Positions 7,180 through 15,519 are shown, counted from the stretch's first letter. The stretch: 19,525 nucleotides of DNA from Alistipes sp. (GCA_017628595.1 JAGBYV010000136.1:1-19525); one strand, 5' to 3'. Numbers and translations are program-made. Notes: generated from the sequence alone by a model not told the origin.

Positions 7180-7266
7180 CGATGTGTGTTGGCGCAATGC
7201 AGAAGCACTACAAAAAGAGAAACTTAATAAATAACAAGGTATAACAACTATAAACAACTTAAAATT

Positions 7267-8622
7267 ATGAGCAACAACAAACTTAGCAGAAAGGACTTCT
7301 TGTCAATGTCTGCAGTATTGGGCGTATCAAGCCTCGTTGGTTCATCTGCAATGATGACCTCATGTTCTTCTTCAGAGCCCAAGAACGCTCCTATCGAGCG
7401 TTTGCAGGGTGTTTACGTACCCGTTTTGAACGACAAGGCTGATGATGGCCGCGAGTTGAAGGCTGGTGTTATCGGTTGCGGTGGCCGTGGTTCAGGTGCT
7501 ATCGTAAACCTTTTGGAGGCTGCTAATGGCATCACCGTAACTGCTTTGGGTGATACTTTCGCTGATCGTCTCGAGAGCTTGAAGAAGGATTTGGCTGAGA
7601 AGCACAACCAGGTTGTGCCCGATGCTAACTGCTTCGTAGGTTTCGACGCATATAAGAAGGTTATCGACTCTGGCGTTGATATGGTAATCATTGCTACTCC
7701 TCCCGTATTCCGTCCCGTACACTTCCAGTACGCAACTGAGAAGGGTGTTCACTCATTCCTTGAGAAGCCCATCGCAGTTGATCCTAAGGGCTACCGTATG
7801 ATCATGGCTACTGCTAAGCAGGCACAGGCTAAGAACCTGAGCGTTGTAACTGGTACACAGCGTCACCACCAGCGTCCTTACGTAGAGGCTTTGCAGCTTA
7901 TCCGTGACGGTGCTATCGGTGAGATCACTGGCGGTAACGTATACTGGAACCAGGGTATGCTTTGGTACAAGGAGCGTCAGACAGGCTGGAGCGATATGGA
8001 GTGGATGATCCGCGACTGGGTTAACTGGAAGTGGCTCTCAGGTGACCACATCGTTGAGCAGCACGTTCACAACATCGACGTATTCTTGTGGATGACTGGC
8101 CTCAAGCCCGTTAAGGCTACAGCCGTAGGTGCTCGTCACCGTCGTATCACTGGTGACCAGTACGACCAGTTCTCTGTAGATTTCGAGATGGAGAACGGTA
8201 TCCACCTCCACTCTATGTGCCGTCAGATCGATGGTTGCTCTACTAACGTGAGCGAGTTCATCCAGGGTACTAAGGGTTCATGGAACAGCGAGAACCACGA
8301 GATCAAGGATCTGGCTGGCAACGTTATCTGGAAGTACGACGAGGAGGCTGCAAAGGCTCAGTGGCAGCAGCACGACCCCTACGTATTGGAGCACGTTGAC
8401 TGGGTTAACCACATCCGTAAGGGCACTATGCACGATGAGGCTTCAGAGTGCGGTATCTCATGCTTGGCTGGTGTAATGGGCCGTGAGGCTGCTTACTCTG
8501 GTGCTACTGTTACATGGGACGAGATGAGCGCATCACAGCTCGACTACATGCCTGAGAAGCTTGAGTTGGGTAAGATGCCTATGGAGAACTATGTTGTAAT
8601 GGTTACTGGTAAGGCGAAGTAA
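7267..8622 (+). CDS. Exported Gfo/Idh/MocA family oxidoreductase
   Basis: 451 residues. The N-terminus SRKDFL (7-12), a hydrophobic stretch and a lipobox ending at Cys33 (MMTSC) suggest a Tat-like lipoprotein exported folded with its cofactor. A Rossmann domain begins at 66 with GVIGCGGRGSG (68-77). The family EKP motif is at 166-168 and the catalytic-type HVHNIDV stretch at 266-272. The family oxidises or reduces sugars and related polyols with NAD(P). Codon use is extremely biased (AAC, GAC, TTC, TAC, CAC, CGT, GGT, AAG, GAG), pointing to very high expression. It follows the cytochrome gene after 87 bases with no terminator or promoter seen between them, so co-transcription is likely. The exact substrate is unknown; 3-keto-glycoside chemistry is one possibility known for relatives in gut Bacteroides. 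Confidence 0.92.
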   Translation: MSNNKLSRKDFLSMSAVLGVSSLVGSSAMMTSCSSSEPKNAPIERLQGVYVPVLNDKADDGRELKAGVIGCGGRGSGAIVNLLEAANGITVTALGDTFADRLESLKKDLAEKHNQVVPDANCFVGFDAYKKVIDSGVDMVIIATPPVFRPVHFQYATEKGVHSFLEKPIAVDPKGYRMIMATAKQAQAKNLSVVTGTQRHHQRPYVEALQLIRDGAIGEITGGNVYWNQGMLWYKERQTGWSDMEWMIRDWVNWKWLSGDHIVEQHVHNIDVFLWMTGLKPVKATAVGARHRRITGDQYDQFSVDFEMENGIHLHSMCRQIDGCSTNVSEFIQGTKGSWNSENHEIKDLAGNVIWKYDEEAAKAQWQQHDPYVLEHVDWVNHIRKGTMHDEASECGISCLAGVMGREAAYSGATVTWDEMSASQLDYMPEKLELGKMPMENYVVMVTGKAK

Positions 8623-8647
8623 TCGCTTCAGCTTTAGTAAAATAACT

Positions 8648-8690
8648 GAGGGTGGCGAGGAGCGATAACAACTCCCTCTCCACCCTTTTT
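8648..8690 (+). terminator. Terminator or attenuator after the Gfo/Idh gene
   Basis: AGGGTGG (8649-8655) pairs with CCACCCT (8680-8686) and, past a one-base mismatch, GAGGAG (8657-8662) pairs with 8672-8678 with one bulged C. The nine-base loop is 8663-8671, and five Ts (8686-8690) follow. It sits 26 bases after the oxidoreductase stop. Since no clear promoter is seen before the next genes, it may be a partial terminator that lowers their level relative to the upstream genes. Confidence 0.75.
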
Positions 8691-8705
8691 GCTTTGACTG
8701 CACAA

Positions 8706-9185
8706 GTGCCTAAGGTAGAATTTATAACCGATAGCCTGCTCGAGAGAGTAGCTGATGAGGCTCGCCATGCGCCGCGCCTGAGGATGAACTATAATTTTCA
8801 TTGCTCTGTTGAGGAGCCCGTAAACCGTCTTCTCAATGCTATGCAGCGTGGTACGTTTGTGCCCGTGCATCGCCATCTCAGCCCCTCGCTGAGCGAGAGT
8901 TGTGTGGTGCTAAGAGGCAGGGTAGGAGTTATCATCTATGACGATTGTGGCCAAGTGATGGAACGTCGTCTTGTTGGTGTGGGTGCTGATGCCTGCGGAT
9001 TCGACATTGAGGCGGGCATATGGCACGGTCTTGTGGTGCTGGAGGATGATACTGTGCTCTTCGAGGTTAAGCAGGGGCCATATGCTCCGCTTTCGGCCGA
9101 GAATATTGCTCCGTGGTCGCCCGATGCGCAGGACGAGGAGGCTGTCGCAGAGTTTGTCAAAGCATTGGAACAGAGTTTTGAATAG
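8706..9185 (+). CDS. WbuC-type cupin metalloprotein
   Basis: With a GTG start at 8706 the protein has 159 residues. It begins PKVEFITDSLLERV, then PRLRMNYNFH, typical of the WbuC cupin family. Metal ligands would be His55 and His57 (VPVHRHLSP), Glu64 and His107 (AGIWHGLVV). There is no signal peptide, so it is cytoplasmic, unlike its neighbours. An earlier GTG at 8652 lies inside the terminator hairpin and is an unlikely start; a TTG at 8694 is also possible. WbuC proteins are often found near surface polysaccharide genes and their activity is unclear; here the gene lies between two exported sugar-type enzymes. It ends 14 bases before the isomerase-like gene, consistent with one operon. Confidence 0.82.
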   Translation: MPKVEFITDSLLERVADEARHAPRLRMNYNFHCSVEEPVNRLLNAMQRGTFVPVHRHLSPSLSESCVVLRGRVGVIIYDDCGQVMERRLVGVGADACGFDIEAGIWHGLVVLEDDTVLFEVKQGPYAPLSAENIAPWSPDAQDEEAVAEFVKALEQSFE

Positions 9186-9199
9186 ATAATATAATAGAT

Positions 9200-10120
9200 A
9201 TGAATAGAAAAGAATTTTTACAGAAATCGTTGTTTGGCGCTGCTGCCGTTGCTGCTGGTGCGTCATCATTGGATCTGCTTACCTCATGCGCTCCTAAGGA
9301 TGCTGCCGAGGCTGTAAAGAACTCACCCGAGTTGCGCCTTTCATTCCAGGAGGGTATTGCTCCCGGCGAGTCATTGAACGAGAAGTTAGACTTTATGGAG
9401 AATCTGGGTATCGTTGGCTTCGAGCCTGGTGGTGGTAACCTTGCAGGTCGTATCAACGAGATTCAGCAGGCGCTCAATGGCCGTAATATTAAGGTGTCGG
9501 CTATCTGCGCAGGCTTCAAGGGCTTTATTCTGGCTGAGGATCCCGCTGTTAAGGCTGAGTTCGACTCTACTATGCGCGAGATCATTGCAGCTGCTGGCGA
9601 GCTGGGTTCTACTGGTGTTATTATGGTGCCTGCATTCAACTCACAGAAGCCTTGTATGCCTCACACGCTTGAGACCCGTGAGTATCTGTGCGAGCAGATG
9701 CACGAGTTGGGCGAGTATGCTCTCAAGCACAACACAACCGTTATCCTTGAGCCTTTGAACCGCCGCGAGTGCCACTACATGCGTCAGGTTGGTGATGCTG
9801 CAGCTATCGCACGCGACTCAAAGAGTGAGGGCGTTAAGTGTATGGGTGACTTCTGGCACATGCAGGAGGAGACATCTGACTACGCTGCACTGTGGGCTGC
9901 AGGTCCCAAGTATTTGCAGCACGTTCACGTAGCGAGCCGTGGTAACCGTATCATGCCGGGTGAGGATGGCGAGTTGGATGTTTACACTGATGGTATGCGC
10001 GCTTTGAAGGAGATGAACTATCCTTACTACGTAAGCTTCGAGTGCGGTACCAAGGGCGATCGTGCACAGACTGTAACTGCGGCTGTTAATCTGTTGCGTG
10101 CACAGTGGGAGCAGGCATAA
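9200..10120 (+). CDS. Exported sugar phosphate isomerase/epimerase-like TIM-barrel protein
   Basis: 306 residues. The N-terminus NRKEFLQKS resembles a Tat motif with RK, followed by an Ala-rich hydrophobic stretch and a lipobox ending at Cys30 (LLTSC). The rest is an AP-endonuclease-2/xylose-isomerase-like barrel. Plausible metal ligands are Glu184 (ILEPLNR), Asp217 (MGDFWHM), His243 (HVHVASRG) and Glu281 (SFECG). The family covers epimerases, isomerases and, in some gut Bacteroides, enzymes acting on keto-sugar intermediates. Codon use is strongly biased, as in the Gfo/Idh gene, so the two may be needed in similar amounts. The matching signal peptides suggest they act in the same compartment, probably on successive steps. 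Confidence 0.88.
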   Translation: MNRKEFLQKSLFGAAAVAAGASSLDLLTSCAPKDAAEAVKNSPELRLSFQEGIAPGESLNEKLDFMENLGIVGFEPGGGNLAGRINEIQQALNGRNIKVSAICAGFKGFILAEDPAVKAEFDSTMREIIAAAGELGSTGVIMVPAFNSQKPCMPHTLETREYLCEQMHELGEYALKHNTTVILEPLNRRECHYMRQVGDAAAIARDSKSEGVKCMGDFWHMQEETSDYAALWAAGPKYLQHVHVASRGNRIMPGEDGELDVYTDGMRALKEMNYPYYVSFECGTKGDRAQTVTAAVNLLRAQWEQA

Positions 10121-10184
10121 GCCTGATATTGTGAAAGATGCGTTGGGCGGGCATCCGCCTGCGCTTAAATAAAAGAATTTGCTT

Positions 10185-11402
10185 ATGACCTTACAATGGG
10201 GTTATAAACGTGCATTTGTGCGTTGTGCCTTGCTCTTTGTGGCGGGCACAGCGCTGCAAATTGCATTTGGAGATCTCGATAATGGGTTTCTGCGCTATCC
10301 GTGGGGACTCATTATTGCTCTTAATTATCTATACCTTCTGGTGTTGATTCACTTCCAGAAGGATCGTTGGAAGTGGCTTTCGCAGCTTGCTGATCATTAT
10401 GCCTGCACCTCGTCGCTTGCGTCGATGGTCCTGATGACCATCATCTTTGGCCTTACGCGTCAGGATCCTTCGACTGAAGGGTTGGTTGGTCTGCTGGGCT
10501 TTTCGCGCATGACATCATCGTGGGCATTTAATATTATGCTGCTCTATTTTACTACCACTACAGGTCTTGCCGTGATGGAGGATCTGCAGCATATCCGCAA
10601 ACGTAGAGTTGCGGCCGTGTTGTCGCATCTGGCAGTCTTTGTGCTGCTTGTGGCCGCTATTTTCGGTAGCGGCGATAAGTTAAGAGTCACGGTGACTCTG
10701 CAGGAGGGTACACCCACGCATTGGGGTGTCAGCCGTGCGGGCGAGAAGGTCGATCTGCCATTCGTGCTTACTCTTGAGGATTTTGCCATGGATGAGTATG
10801 CCCCCAAGTTGTATGTTTTGGATGCAATTACCGAGCGCTCGTCGCGTGAATTTCTTTCGGTCGAGGAGGTGGGCGCCGAGGCAACCATCGAGGGGTGGCA
10901 ACTCAAGGCGGTAGAGTATCTTGATATGGCTGGACATATGCTCGATAGCGATGAGTATCGTGCTATGGAGCATGTGGGAGCTGCGCCGGCAGTATATGTT
11001 AAGGCTCGTAACGTTATGACCGGATCAACGGTTGAAGGTTGGGTTAGCTGCGGCAGCTTTGTCTTCGAGCCGTCGTATCTCTTCCTTGATAATCGTCTGG
11101 CTGTGGCTATGCCTCGTCGTGAGGCGAAGCACTACCTCTCGCGTATGAATATTGTAGATGAGGATGGTGATAAGAGGAGTGTTGAGATCGAAGTTAACCA
11201 TCCTGCCCGCGTGGGCGCATGGCGTATCTATCAGATGGGATATGATACCGAGCGCGGACGCTGGAGCGAAGTGAGTGTTGTGGAGTGTGTGCGTGACGGC
11301 TGGTATTCGGCTATTCATATTGCATTATGGACTATGCTTGCGGCTGGTGTGGTGATGTTCCTCACTGCGGGAGGTCGCAAGAGAAAGGAGGTTAAGCGAT
11401 GA
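10185..11402 (+). CDS. resB: ResB/Ccs1-like cytochrome c biogenesis protein
   Basis: 405 residues from the ATG at 10185; a TTG six bases upstream is less likely. Membrane segments lie at about 10-30, 37-54, 78-96, 106-122 and 142-160, then a large periplasmic domain (about 165-375) and a last helix at about 376-396. This is the ResB/Ccs1 half of the System II heme-ligation complex, which carries out heme attachment to apocytochromes with CcsA. It overlaps ccsA by four bases (ATGA), so the two are translationally coupled. Its position after the tetraheme gene block suggests it is dedicated to that cytochrome. The divergent sequence is normal for ResB; the assignment rests on topology, size and the ccsA partner. 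Confidence 0.8.
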   Translation: MTLQWGYKRAFVRCALLFVAGTALQIAFGDLDNGFLRYPWGLIIALNYLYLLVLIHFQKDRWKWLSQLADHYACTSSLASMVLMTIIFGLTRQDPSTEGLVGLLGFSRMTSSWAFNIMLLYFTTTTGLAVMEDLQHIRKRRVAAVLSHLAVFVLLVAAIFGSGDKLRVTVTLQEGTPTHWGVSRAGEKVDLPFVLTLEDFAMDEYAPKLYVLDAITERSSREFLSVEEVGAEATIEGWQLKAVEYLDMAGHMLDSDEYRAMEHVGAAPAVYVKARNVMTGSTVEGWVSCGSFVFEPSYLFLDNRLAVAMPRREAKHYLSRMNIVDEDGDKRSVEIEVNHPARVGAWRIYQMGYDTERGRWSEVSVVECVRDGWYSAIHIALWTMLAAGVVMFLTAGGRKRKEVKR

Positions 11403-12175
11403 CGTGGGAACAATTGATATGGTATGCTGCCGTAGCCATTCTTTTCTGGGTTGCGGGTGCTGTGATGGCATTTCGAGGTAGCCGCAAGTGGACGGCTGCC
11501 GTAGCATCGCTTGCCGGTTCGGCTGTATTTCTTACATTTATTATAGGTATGTGGATAGCCCTTGAGCGTCCGCCTATGCGTACTATGGGCGAAACACGCC
11601 TTTGGTATTCGTTCTTCCTCTCGCTGGCAGGTGTGGCGGTATATGTGCGTTGGCAGTATAAGTGGATACTCTCTTTTAGTACACTGATGTCGGTAGTCTT
11701 TATCTGCGTCAATCTGCTTAAACCAGAGATACATAGCAAGTCACTTATGCCGGCTCTGCAGAGCGTGTGGTTCGTGCCTCACGTGATTGTATATATGTTC
11801 GCCTATGCGATGATGGGTGCGGTGACCATCTTCGCCCTATACCTGTGGCTGAAGAAGTACGATGCCACGGATGAGGAGCTCTCGGCGTGCGACAATCTGG
11901 TGCGCATCGGCTGGGCATTCCTTACTCTGGGTATGATTATGGGAGCCCTGTGGGCTAAGCAGGCGTGGGGCGACTTCTGGACGTGGGACCCCAAGGAGAC
12001 GTGGGCCGCAGCAACGTGGCTTTCGTATCTGCTCTATCTGCACATAAGGGGACACGTTAAGGATCAGAATACACTGTTCGCATTGCTGATTTTCTCATTC
12101 CTGCTTCTGCAGATGTGCTGGTACGGCATTAACTATCTGCCATCGGCACAAGGCGCAAGTATTCACGTATATTAG
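11399..12175 (+). CDS. ccsA: CcsA-type cytochrome c biogenesis protein
   Basis: A 258-residue multi-pass membrane protein with the WWD heme-binding motif of the HMP family, WGDFWTWDPKETWA (190-203). Conserved periplasmic His residues flank it: His128 (WFVPHVIVY) and His256 near the C-terminus (SIHVY, matching the usual LHSY). Together with ResB it transports and attaches heme to CxxCH motifs outside the membrane. Its start overlaps the resB stop by four bases. It is the last gene before a large palindrome and a terminator, so it closes the operon. Confidence 0.93.
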   Translation: MTWEQLIWYAAVAILFWVAGAVMAFRGSRKWTAAVASLAGSAVFLTFIIGMWIALERPPMRTMGETRLWYSFFLSLAGVAVYVRWQYKWILSFSTLMSVVFICVNLLKPEIHSKSLMPALQSVWFVPHVIVYMFAYAMMGAVTIFALYLWLKKYDATDEELSACDNLVRIGWAFLTLGMIMGALWAKQAWGDFWTWDPKETWAAATWLSYLLYLHIRGHVKDQNTLFALLIFSFLLLQMCWYGINYLPSAQGASIHVY

Positions 12176-12209
12176 AGAAAATCATTGTAAGCGGTTCTTT
12201 GGGCGTCTG

Positions 12210-12345
12210 CCTTGCGTAAGAATTGTCTAACAAGGTGATTTCTGCGTTACGCTCGCCCTCGAAATCCTCATTTACGACAGAGTAAACTGCGGTTTCTCGG
12301 GCATCGCAAGCCTTAAAATCTCTCTTGTTATACAATTCTTAAAGG
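12210..12345. repeat. 136-base nested palindromic intergenic element
   Basis: Nearly the whole stretch folds on itself around an apex loop at 12276-12281. Outer arms: TAAGAATTGT (12217-12226) with ACAATTCTTA (12332-12341), CCTT with AAGG just outside, and AACAAG (12229-12234) with CTTGTT (12324-12329). Inner pairs: GATTT with AAATC, GCG (12244-12246) with CGC (12305-12307), GCCC (12255-12258) with GGGC (12299-12302), GAAA with TTTC and TTTAC with GTAAA. Near-perfect symmetry is unusual for a plain terminator. It may be a repeated palindromic element of this lineage or a structured 3' RNA of ccsA. No other copy is visible in this window. Confidence 0.7.
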
Positions 12346-12366
12346 TTTAATTTTTGCAATAAATAA

Positions 12367-12397
12367 AAAGTCCGTTTAACATTGTTAGACGGACTTT
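12367..12397. terminator. Bidirectional terminator between ccsA and der
   Basis: AAAGTCCGT (12367-12375) pairs with ACGGACTTT (12389-12397), with an inner TAAC/GTTA extension and an ATT loop. On the minus strand the 3' side is a T-rich tract, so it ends der strongly. On the plus strand CTTTCTTCT gives a weaker terminator for the ccsA operon. Confidence 0.85.
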
Positions 12398-12417
12398 CTT
12401 CTATGCTATAAATAATC

Positions 12418-13722
12418 TTACTTCTGTCGGAAATAAATCTGGATAGGTACACCCGAGAAGTCCCACTGCTCGCGCATCTTGTTCTCCAGGTAGCGACGAT
12501 ACGACTCCTTGATATACTGCGGCAGATTCACGAAGAAGGCAAACTGCGGCGTGGGTGTAGGCAACTGCGTTGCGTACTTAATGCGGATATACTTACCCTT
12601 TGTCGATGCGGGGGGATAATCCTCGATGATGGGCAGGATGTAGTCGTTGAGTTCGTGTGTAGGAATTCGACGCTTACGTGAGTTGTATACTCGGATAGCC
12701 TGCTGCAACACCTCCAGGATTCGCTGCTTGTTCAACACCGATGTGAAGATGATAGGTATATCGTTGAACGGAGCAAGCTTCTTCTCAAGGAACTCCTTCC
12801 ACTCCTTCATTGTGTTGCTCTCCTTCTCGATCAAATCCCACTTATTAACCACGATAACGCAGCCCTTGCGGTTACGCACGATCAGGTTGTGGATATTCAA
12901 ATCCTGTGACTCAAGACCCTGCTGAGCGTCGAGCATCAAGATACATACATCTGAGTTCTCAATAGCACGTATCGAGCGCATCACAGAGTAGAACTCCAGA
13001 TCCTCCATCTCCTTGCCCTTCTTACGCATACCAGCGGTATCAACCAGATAGAAGTCCATTCCGTACTTGTTGTAGCGGGTGTGGATAGAGTCACGTGTGG
13101 TACCGGCTATGTTGGTTACGATGTTGCGCTCCTCGCCTAGAAGAGCGTTGGTGAGCGATGATTTACCAACATTGGGACGGCCCACGATGGTGATACGGGG
13201 CAGGTCGTCAAACTCCTCTGCCTTGGTATCCTCGGGGAGCTGCTTCAGAATCTCATCCATCAGATCACCCGTGCCGCTACCCGACATAGAGCTGATGCAG
13301 AAGATGTCGCCCAGACCGAGTGAGTAGAACTCGTGTGACTGATATATCAGATCGTAGTTATCCACCTTGTTGCACACCACGATAACCTTCTTACCCGAGC
13401 GGCGCAATACATCGGCCATCATCATATCGAGATCTGTCACACCGGTCTTAACCTCAACCATGAAGAGGATAAGGTCTGCTTCGTCGATAGCGAGCATTAC
13501 CTGACGACGAATATCGTCCTCGAAAATATCATCGGTATTGACTGCATAACCGCCAGTGTCAATGATTGAAAACTCCTTGCCGTTCCAGTCGGTTTTGCCG
13601 TAGTGGCGGTCGCGTGTGGTGCCTGCCGTTTCATCAACGATAGCCTGACGGTGACCAACCAAGCGGTTGAACAGAGTCGATTTGCCCACATTGGGACGAC
13701 CTACGATTGCTACTAAACTCAT
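12418..13722 (-). CDS. der: Ribosome assembly GTPase Der (EngA)
   Basis: 434 residues, the normal length for Der. It has the diagnostic two tandem GTPase domains followed by a KH-like C-terminal domain. Domain 1: GRPNVGKST (8-16), TAGTTRD, DTGG (55-58), NKVD (118-121). Domain 2: GRPNVGKSS (181-189), DTAG (228-231), NKWD (293-296). The KH-like domain runs from about 350 to the end. Der is essential for 50S ribosomal subunit maturation. It is transcribed alone and convergent with the ccsA operon. Confidence 0.97.
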   Translation of the reverse strand: MSLVAIVGRPNVGKSTLFNRLVGHRQAIVDETAGTTRDRHYGKTDWNGKEFSIIDTGGYAVNTDDIFEDDIRRQVMLAIDEADLILFMVEVKTGVTDLDMMMADVLRRSGKKVIVVCNKVDNYDLIYQSHEFYSLGLGDIFCISSMSGSGTGDLMDEILKQLPEDTKAEEFDDLPRITIVGRPNVGKSSLTNALLGEERNIVTNIAGTTRDSIHTRYNKYGMDFYLVDTAGMRKKGKEMEDLEFYSVMRSIRAIENSDVCILMLDAQQGLESQDLNIHNLIVRNRKGCVIVVNKWDLIEKESNTMKEWKEFLEKKLAPFNDIPIIFTSVLNKQRILEVLQQAIRVYNSRKRRIPTHELNDYILPIIEDYPPASTKGKYIRIKYATQLPTPTPQFAFFVNLPQYIKESYRRYLENKMREQWDFSGVPIQIYFRQK

Positions 13723-13747
13723 AAGTGTATCTCTAATTAATTTGGCG

Positions 13748-13755
13748 CAAAGATA
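13748..13755 (-). promoter_or_regulatory. -7 element for der
   Basis: The minus strand reads TATCTTTG, 25 bases before the der start. A TTTG lies 16 bases further upstream (13772-13775), a shorter spacing than usual but equal to that of the histidine kinase promoter. Confidence 0.5.
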
Positions 13756-13828
13756 CGAAAAAGGGCGATAACAAAAAAGTTTTCAGAAATAAATAGCCAA
13801 GCCACTATTATGTTTTCAGAAAAATATG

Positions 13829-13836
13829 TATATTTG
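13829..13836 (+). promoter_or_regulatory. -7 element for the outer-membrane barrel operon
   Basis: TATATTTG matches the -7 consensus and lies 42 bases before the ATG at 13879. No clear TTTG -33 element is present. Confidence 0.5.
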
Positions 13837-13878
13837 AAGATTAGATAACGCCTTAGAGCGTGAGTAAACTACATTCTT

Positions 13879-14493
13879 ATGCGACGCTGGATGATATTAT
13901 TTCTCTTCTTTGCCATGCTTGCGCCCGTAGGGCAGAGCCTGGCACAGAGCCGATATGTCATCGCACAACCGCGCAAGAATATGGAGATGGGGATTTCGTT
14001 AGGTGCTGCTGCGTCGATGCTCTATCCCGACGAGGCTGCGGGCGTCGATCTGTCGCCAAAGATTGGCATCAGGGCGGCTCTTGAGATGGCGCTCGTATGG
14101 CAGGATGACTATGCTTTGCAGATCGAGATGGGCTATCTGCACAATAAGATTAAGGCAAAGCGCGGCGCGCTGGAGTATGACGTAAAGTCAAACGTAATGG
14201 AGGTTCCCATCATGTTCTCATACCGAGGCCTGGGTCCGATGCGTTTTAATGTGGGACCGGTGCTCTCGCTTGCGGCAGCAGCCCGATACAGCAACGGTGT
14301 GGAGCGTCTGGAGTTTGGTCGTATGCGATCGACGCTGGGTTATACGGCAGGCATTGGCGTTGAGTTGTCGCGCCACCTTGTCATTGATGCTCGTTTTACG
14401 GGTAGCCTGGCACGCACCGACAACTACTTCGAGGGGGTGGAGTTCCGCTCATCGGCCTATTGGGCAACGCTCGGTGTGAATTATCTTTTTTAA
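13879..14493 (+). CDS. PorT-like outer-membrane beta-barrel protein
   Basis: 204 residues with a Sec signal peptide (cleavage near residue 22, SLAQ). The mature part alternates amphipathic strands with short turns, and the last residue is Phe (GVNYLF), the usual outer-membrane insertion signature. It resembles the small 8-10 strand PorT/OMP_b-brl_2 group common in Bacteroidetes. The ligand or role is unknown. It ends six bases before the phoH-like gene, so it probably heads a four-gene transcript (barrel, phoH, pepD, lipid kinase). Confidence 0.82.
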   Translation: MRRWMILFLFFAMLAPVGQSLAQSRYVIAQPRKNMEMGISLGAAASMLYPDEAAGVDLSPKIGIRAALEMALVWQDDYALQIEMGYLHNKIKAKRGALEYDVKSNVMEVPIMFSYRGLGPMRFNVGPVLSLAAAARYSNGVERLEFGRMRSTLGYTAGIGVELSRHLVIDARFTGSLARTDNYFEGVEFRSSAYWATLGVNYLF

Positions 14494-14499
14494 GAGTTT

Positions 14500-15498
14500 A
14501 TGGAGGCTATAAATAAAGAGATACTTATTGAAGGTGTAGATCCTCGCGAATTGTATGGCGCGCAGGACATCTATTTGGAGCTCATGCGCGAACTCTCGCC
14601 CAAGGTGAAGATCGTTGCACGTGGCTCCTCGCTCAAGGCGCTCGGTGCCAAGCGTGATGTGGATTCGTTTGAACGTAAGATGAATGCTCTGGTGGAGTAT
14701 TACATCAAGTATGGCCACATCTCACGCGAGGTGGTCGAGCAGGCCTTCTCTGAAGGGTTGAGCGATAGGGTAGAGCCCAAGGCTGACAAGGATACCATCG
14801 TATTTGGTAATAACGGCAACGTCATTCGTGCCCGCACGGTAAATCAGCGTCGTCTGGTGGAGTTGTACTCCAAGAACGACCTTCTCTTTGCCATTGGCCC
14901 TGCTGGTTCGGGTAAGACATATACGGCCATTGCCCTGGCAGTAAAGGCGCTGAAGGAGCGCGAGGTAAGACGAGTGATTCTGACACGTCCGGCTGTTGAG
15001 GCGGGCGAGAAGCTGGGTTTTCTGCCTGGTGATATGAAGGAGAAACTCGATCCCTATTTGCAGCCTCTGTACGATGCACTGAATGATATGATCCCTGCAG
15101 CTAAGCTGCAGAAGTATCTGGAGGATGGCACGGTGCAGATTGCTCCGCTGGCATATATGCGTGGTCGTACGCTGGATAATGCCTTTGTCATTCTGGATGA
15201 GGCGCAGAACACCACACGCTCGCAGATCAAAATGTTCCTTACGCGTATGGGTCGCAACGCCAAGTTTATAGTTACGGGCGACGTGACGCAGATCGACCTT
15301 CCGCGCAAGAGCGACAGTGGCCTTACGGGTGCCATGAACATCTTGCGAGAGGTGGAGGGCATAGGTATTGTGGAGTTCGACAAGCGCGACATCGTTCGCC
15401 ATCCGCTTGTTAAGCACATCGTTGAGGCTTTTGATCGTGCTGCCGAGCGTGAGCACGACACGCCTATTGTGCGATTCCCCAAGGAGAAAAAAGAGTAA
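14500..15498 (+). CDS. phoH: PhoH-family ATPase
   Basis: 332 residues, the usual size for PhoH-like proteins (PhoH/YbeZ group). The Walker A motif is GPAGSGKT (133-140), the Walker B ILDEAQ (231-236), and the conserved TRPAVEAGEKLGFLPGD block is at 162-178. The N-terminal part (1-110) has the small KH-like fold seen in this group. These are cytoplasmic ATPases linked to RNA metabolism; the exact role is unsettled. The last charged residues (KEKKE) are poorly conserved. It lies between the barrel gene and pepD with short gaps. Confidence 0.93.
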   Translation: MEAINKEILIEGVDPRELYGAQDIYLELMRELSPKVKIVARGSSLKALGAKRDVDSFERKMNALVEYYIKYGHISREVVEQAFSEGLSDRVEPKADKDTIVFGNNGNVIRARTVNQRRLVELYSKNDLLFAIGPAGSGKTYTAIALAVKALKEREVRRVILTRPAVEAGEKLGFLPGDMKEKLDPYLQPLYDALNDMIPAAKLQKYLEDGTVQIAPLAYMRGRTLDNAFVILDEAQNTTRSQIKMFLTRMGRNAKFIVTGDVTQIDLPRKSDSGLTGAMNILREVEGIGIVEFDKRDIVRHPLVKHIVEAFDRAAEREHDTPIVRFPKEKKE

Positions 15499-15519
15499 TA
15501 ACCAATAAATAAAACTACT

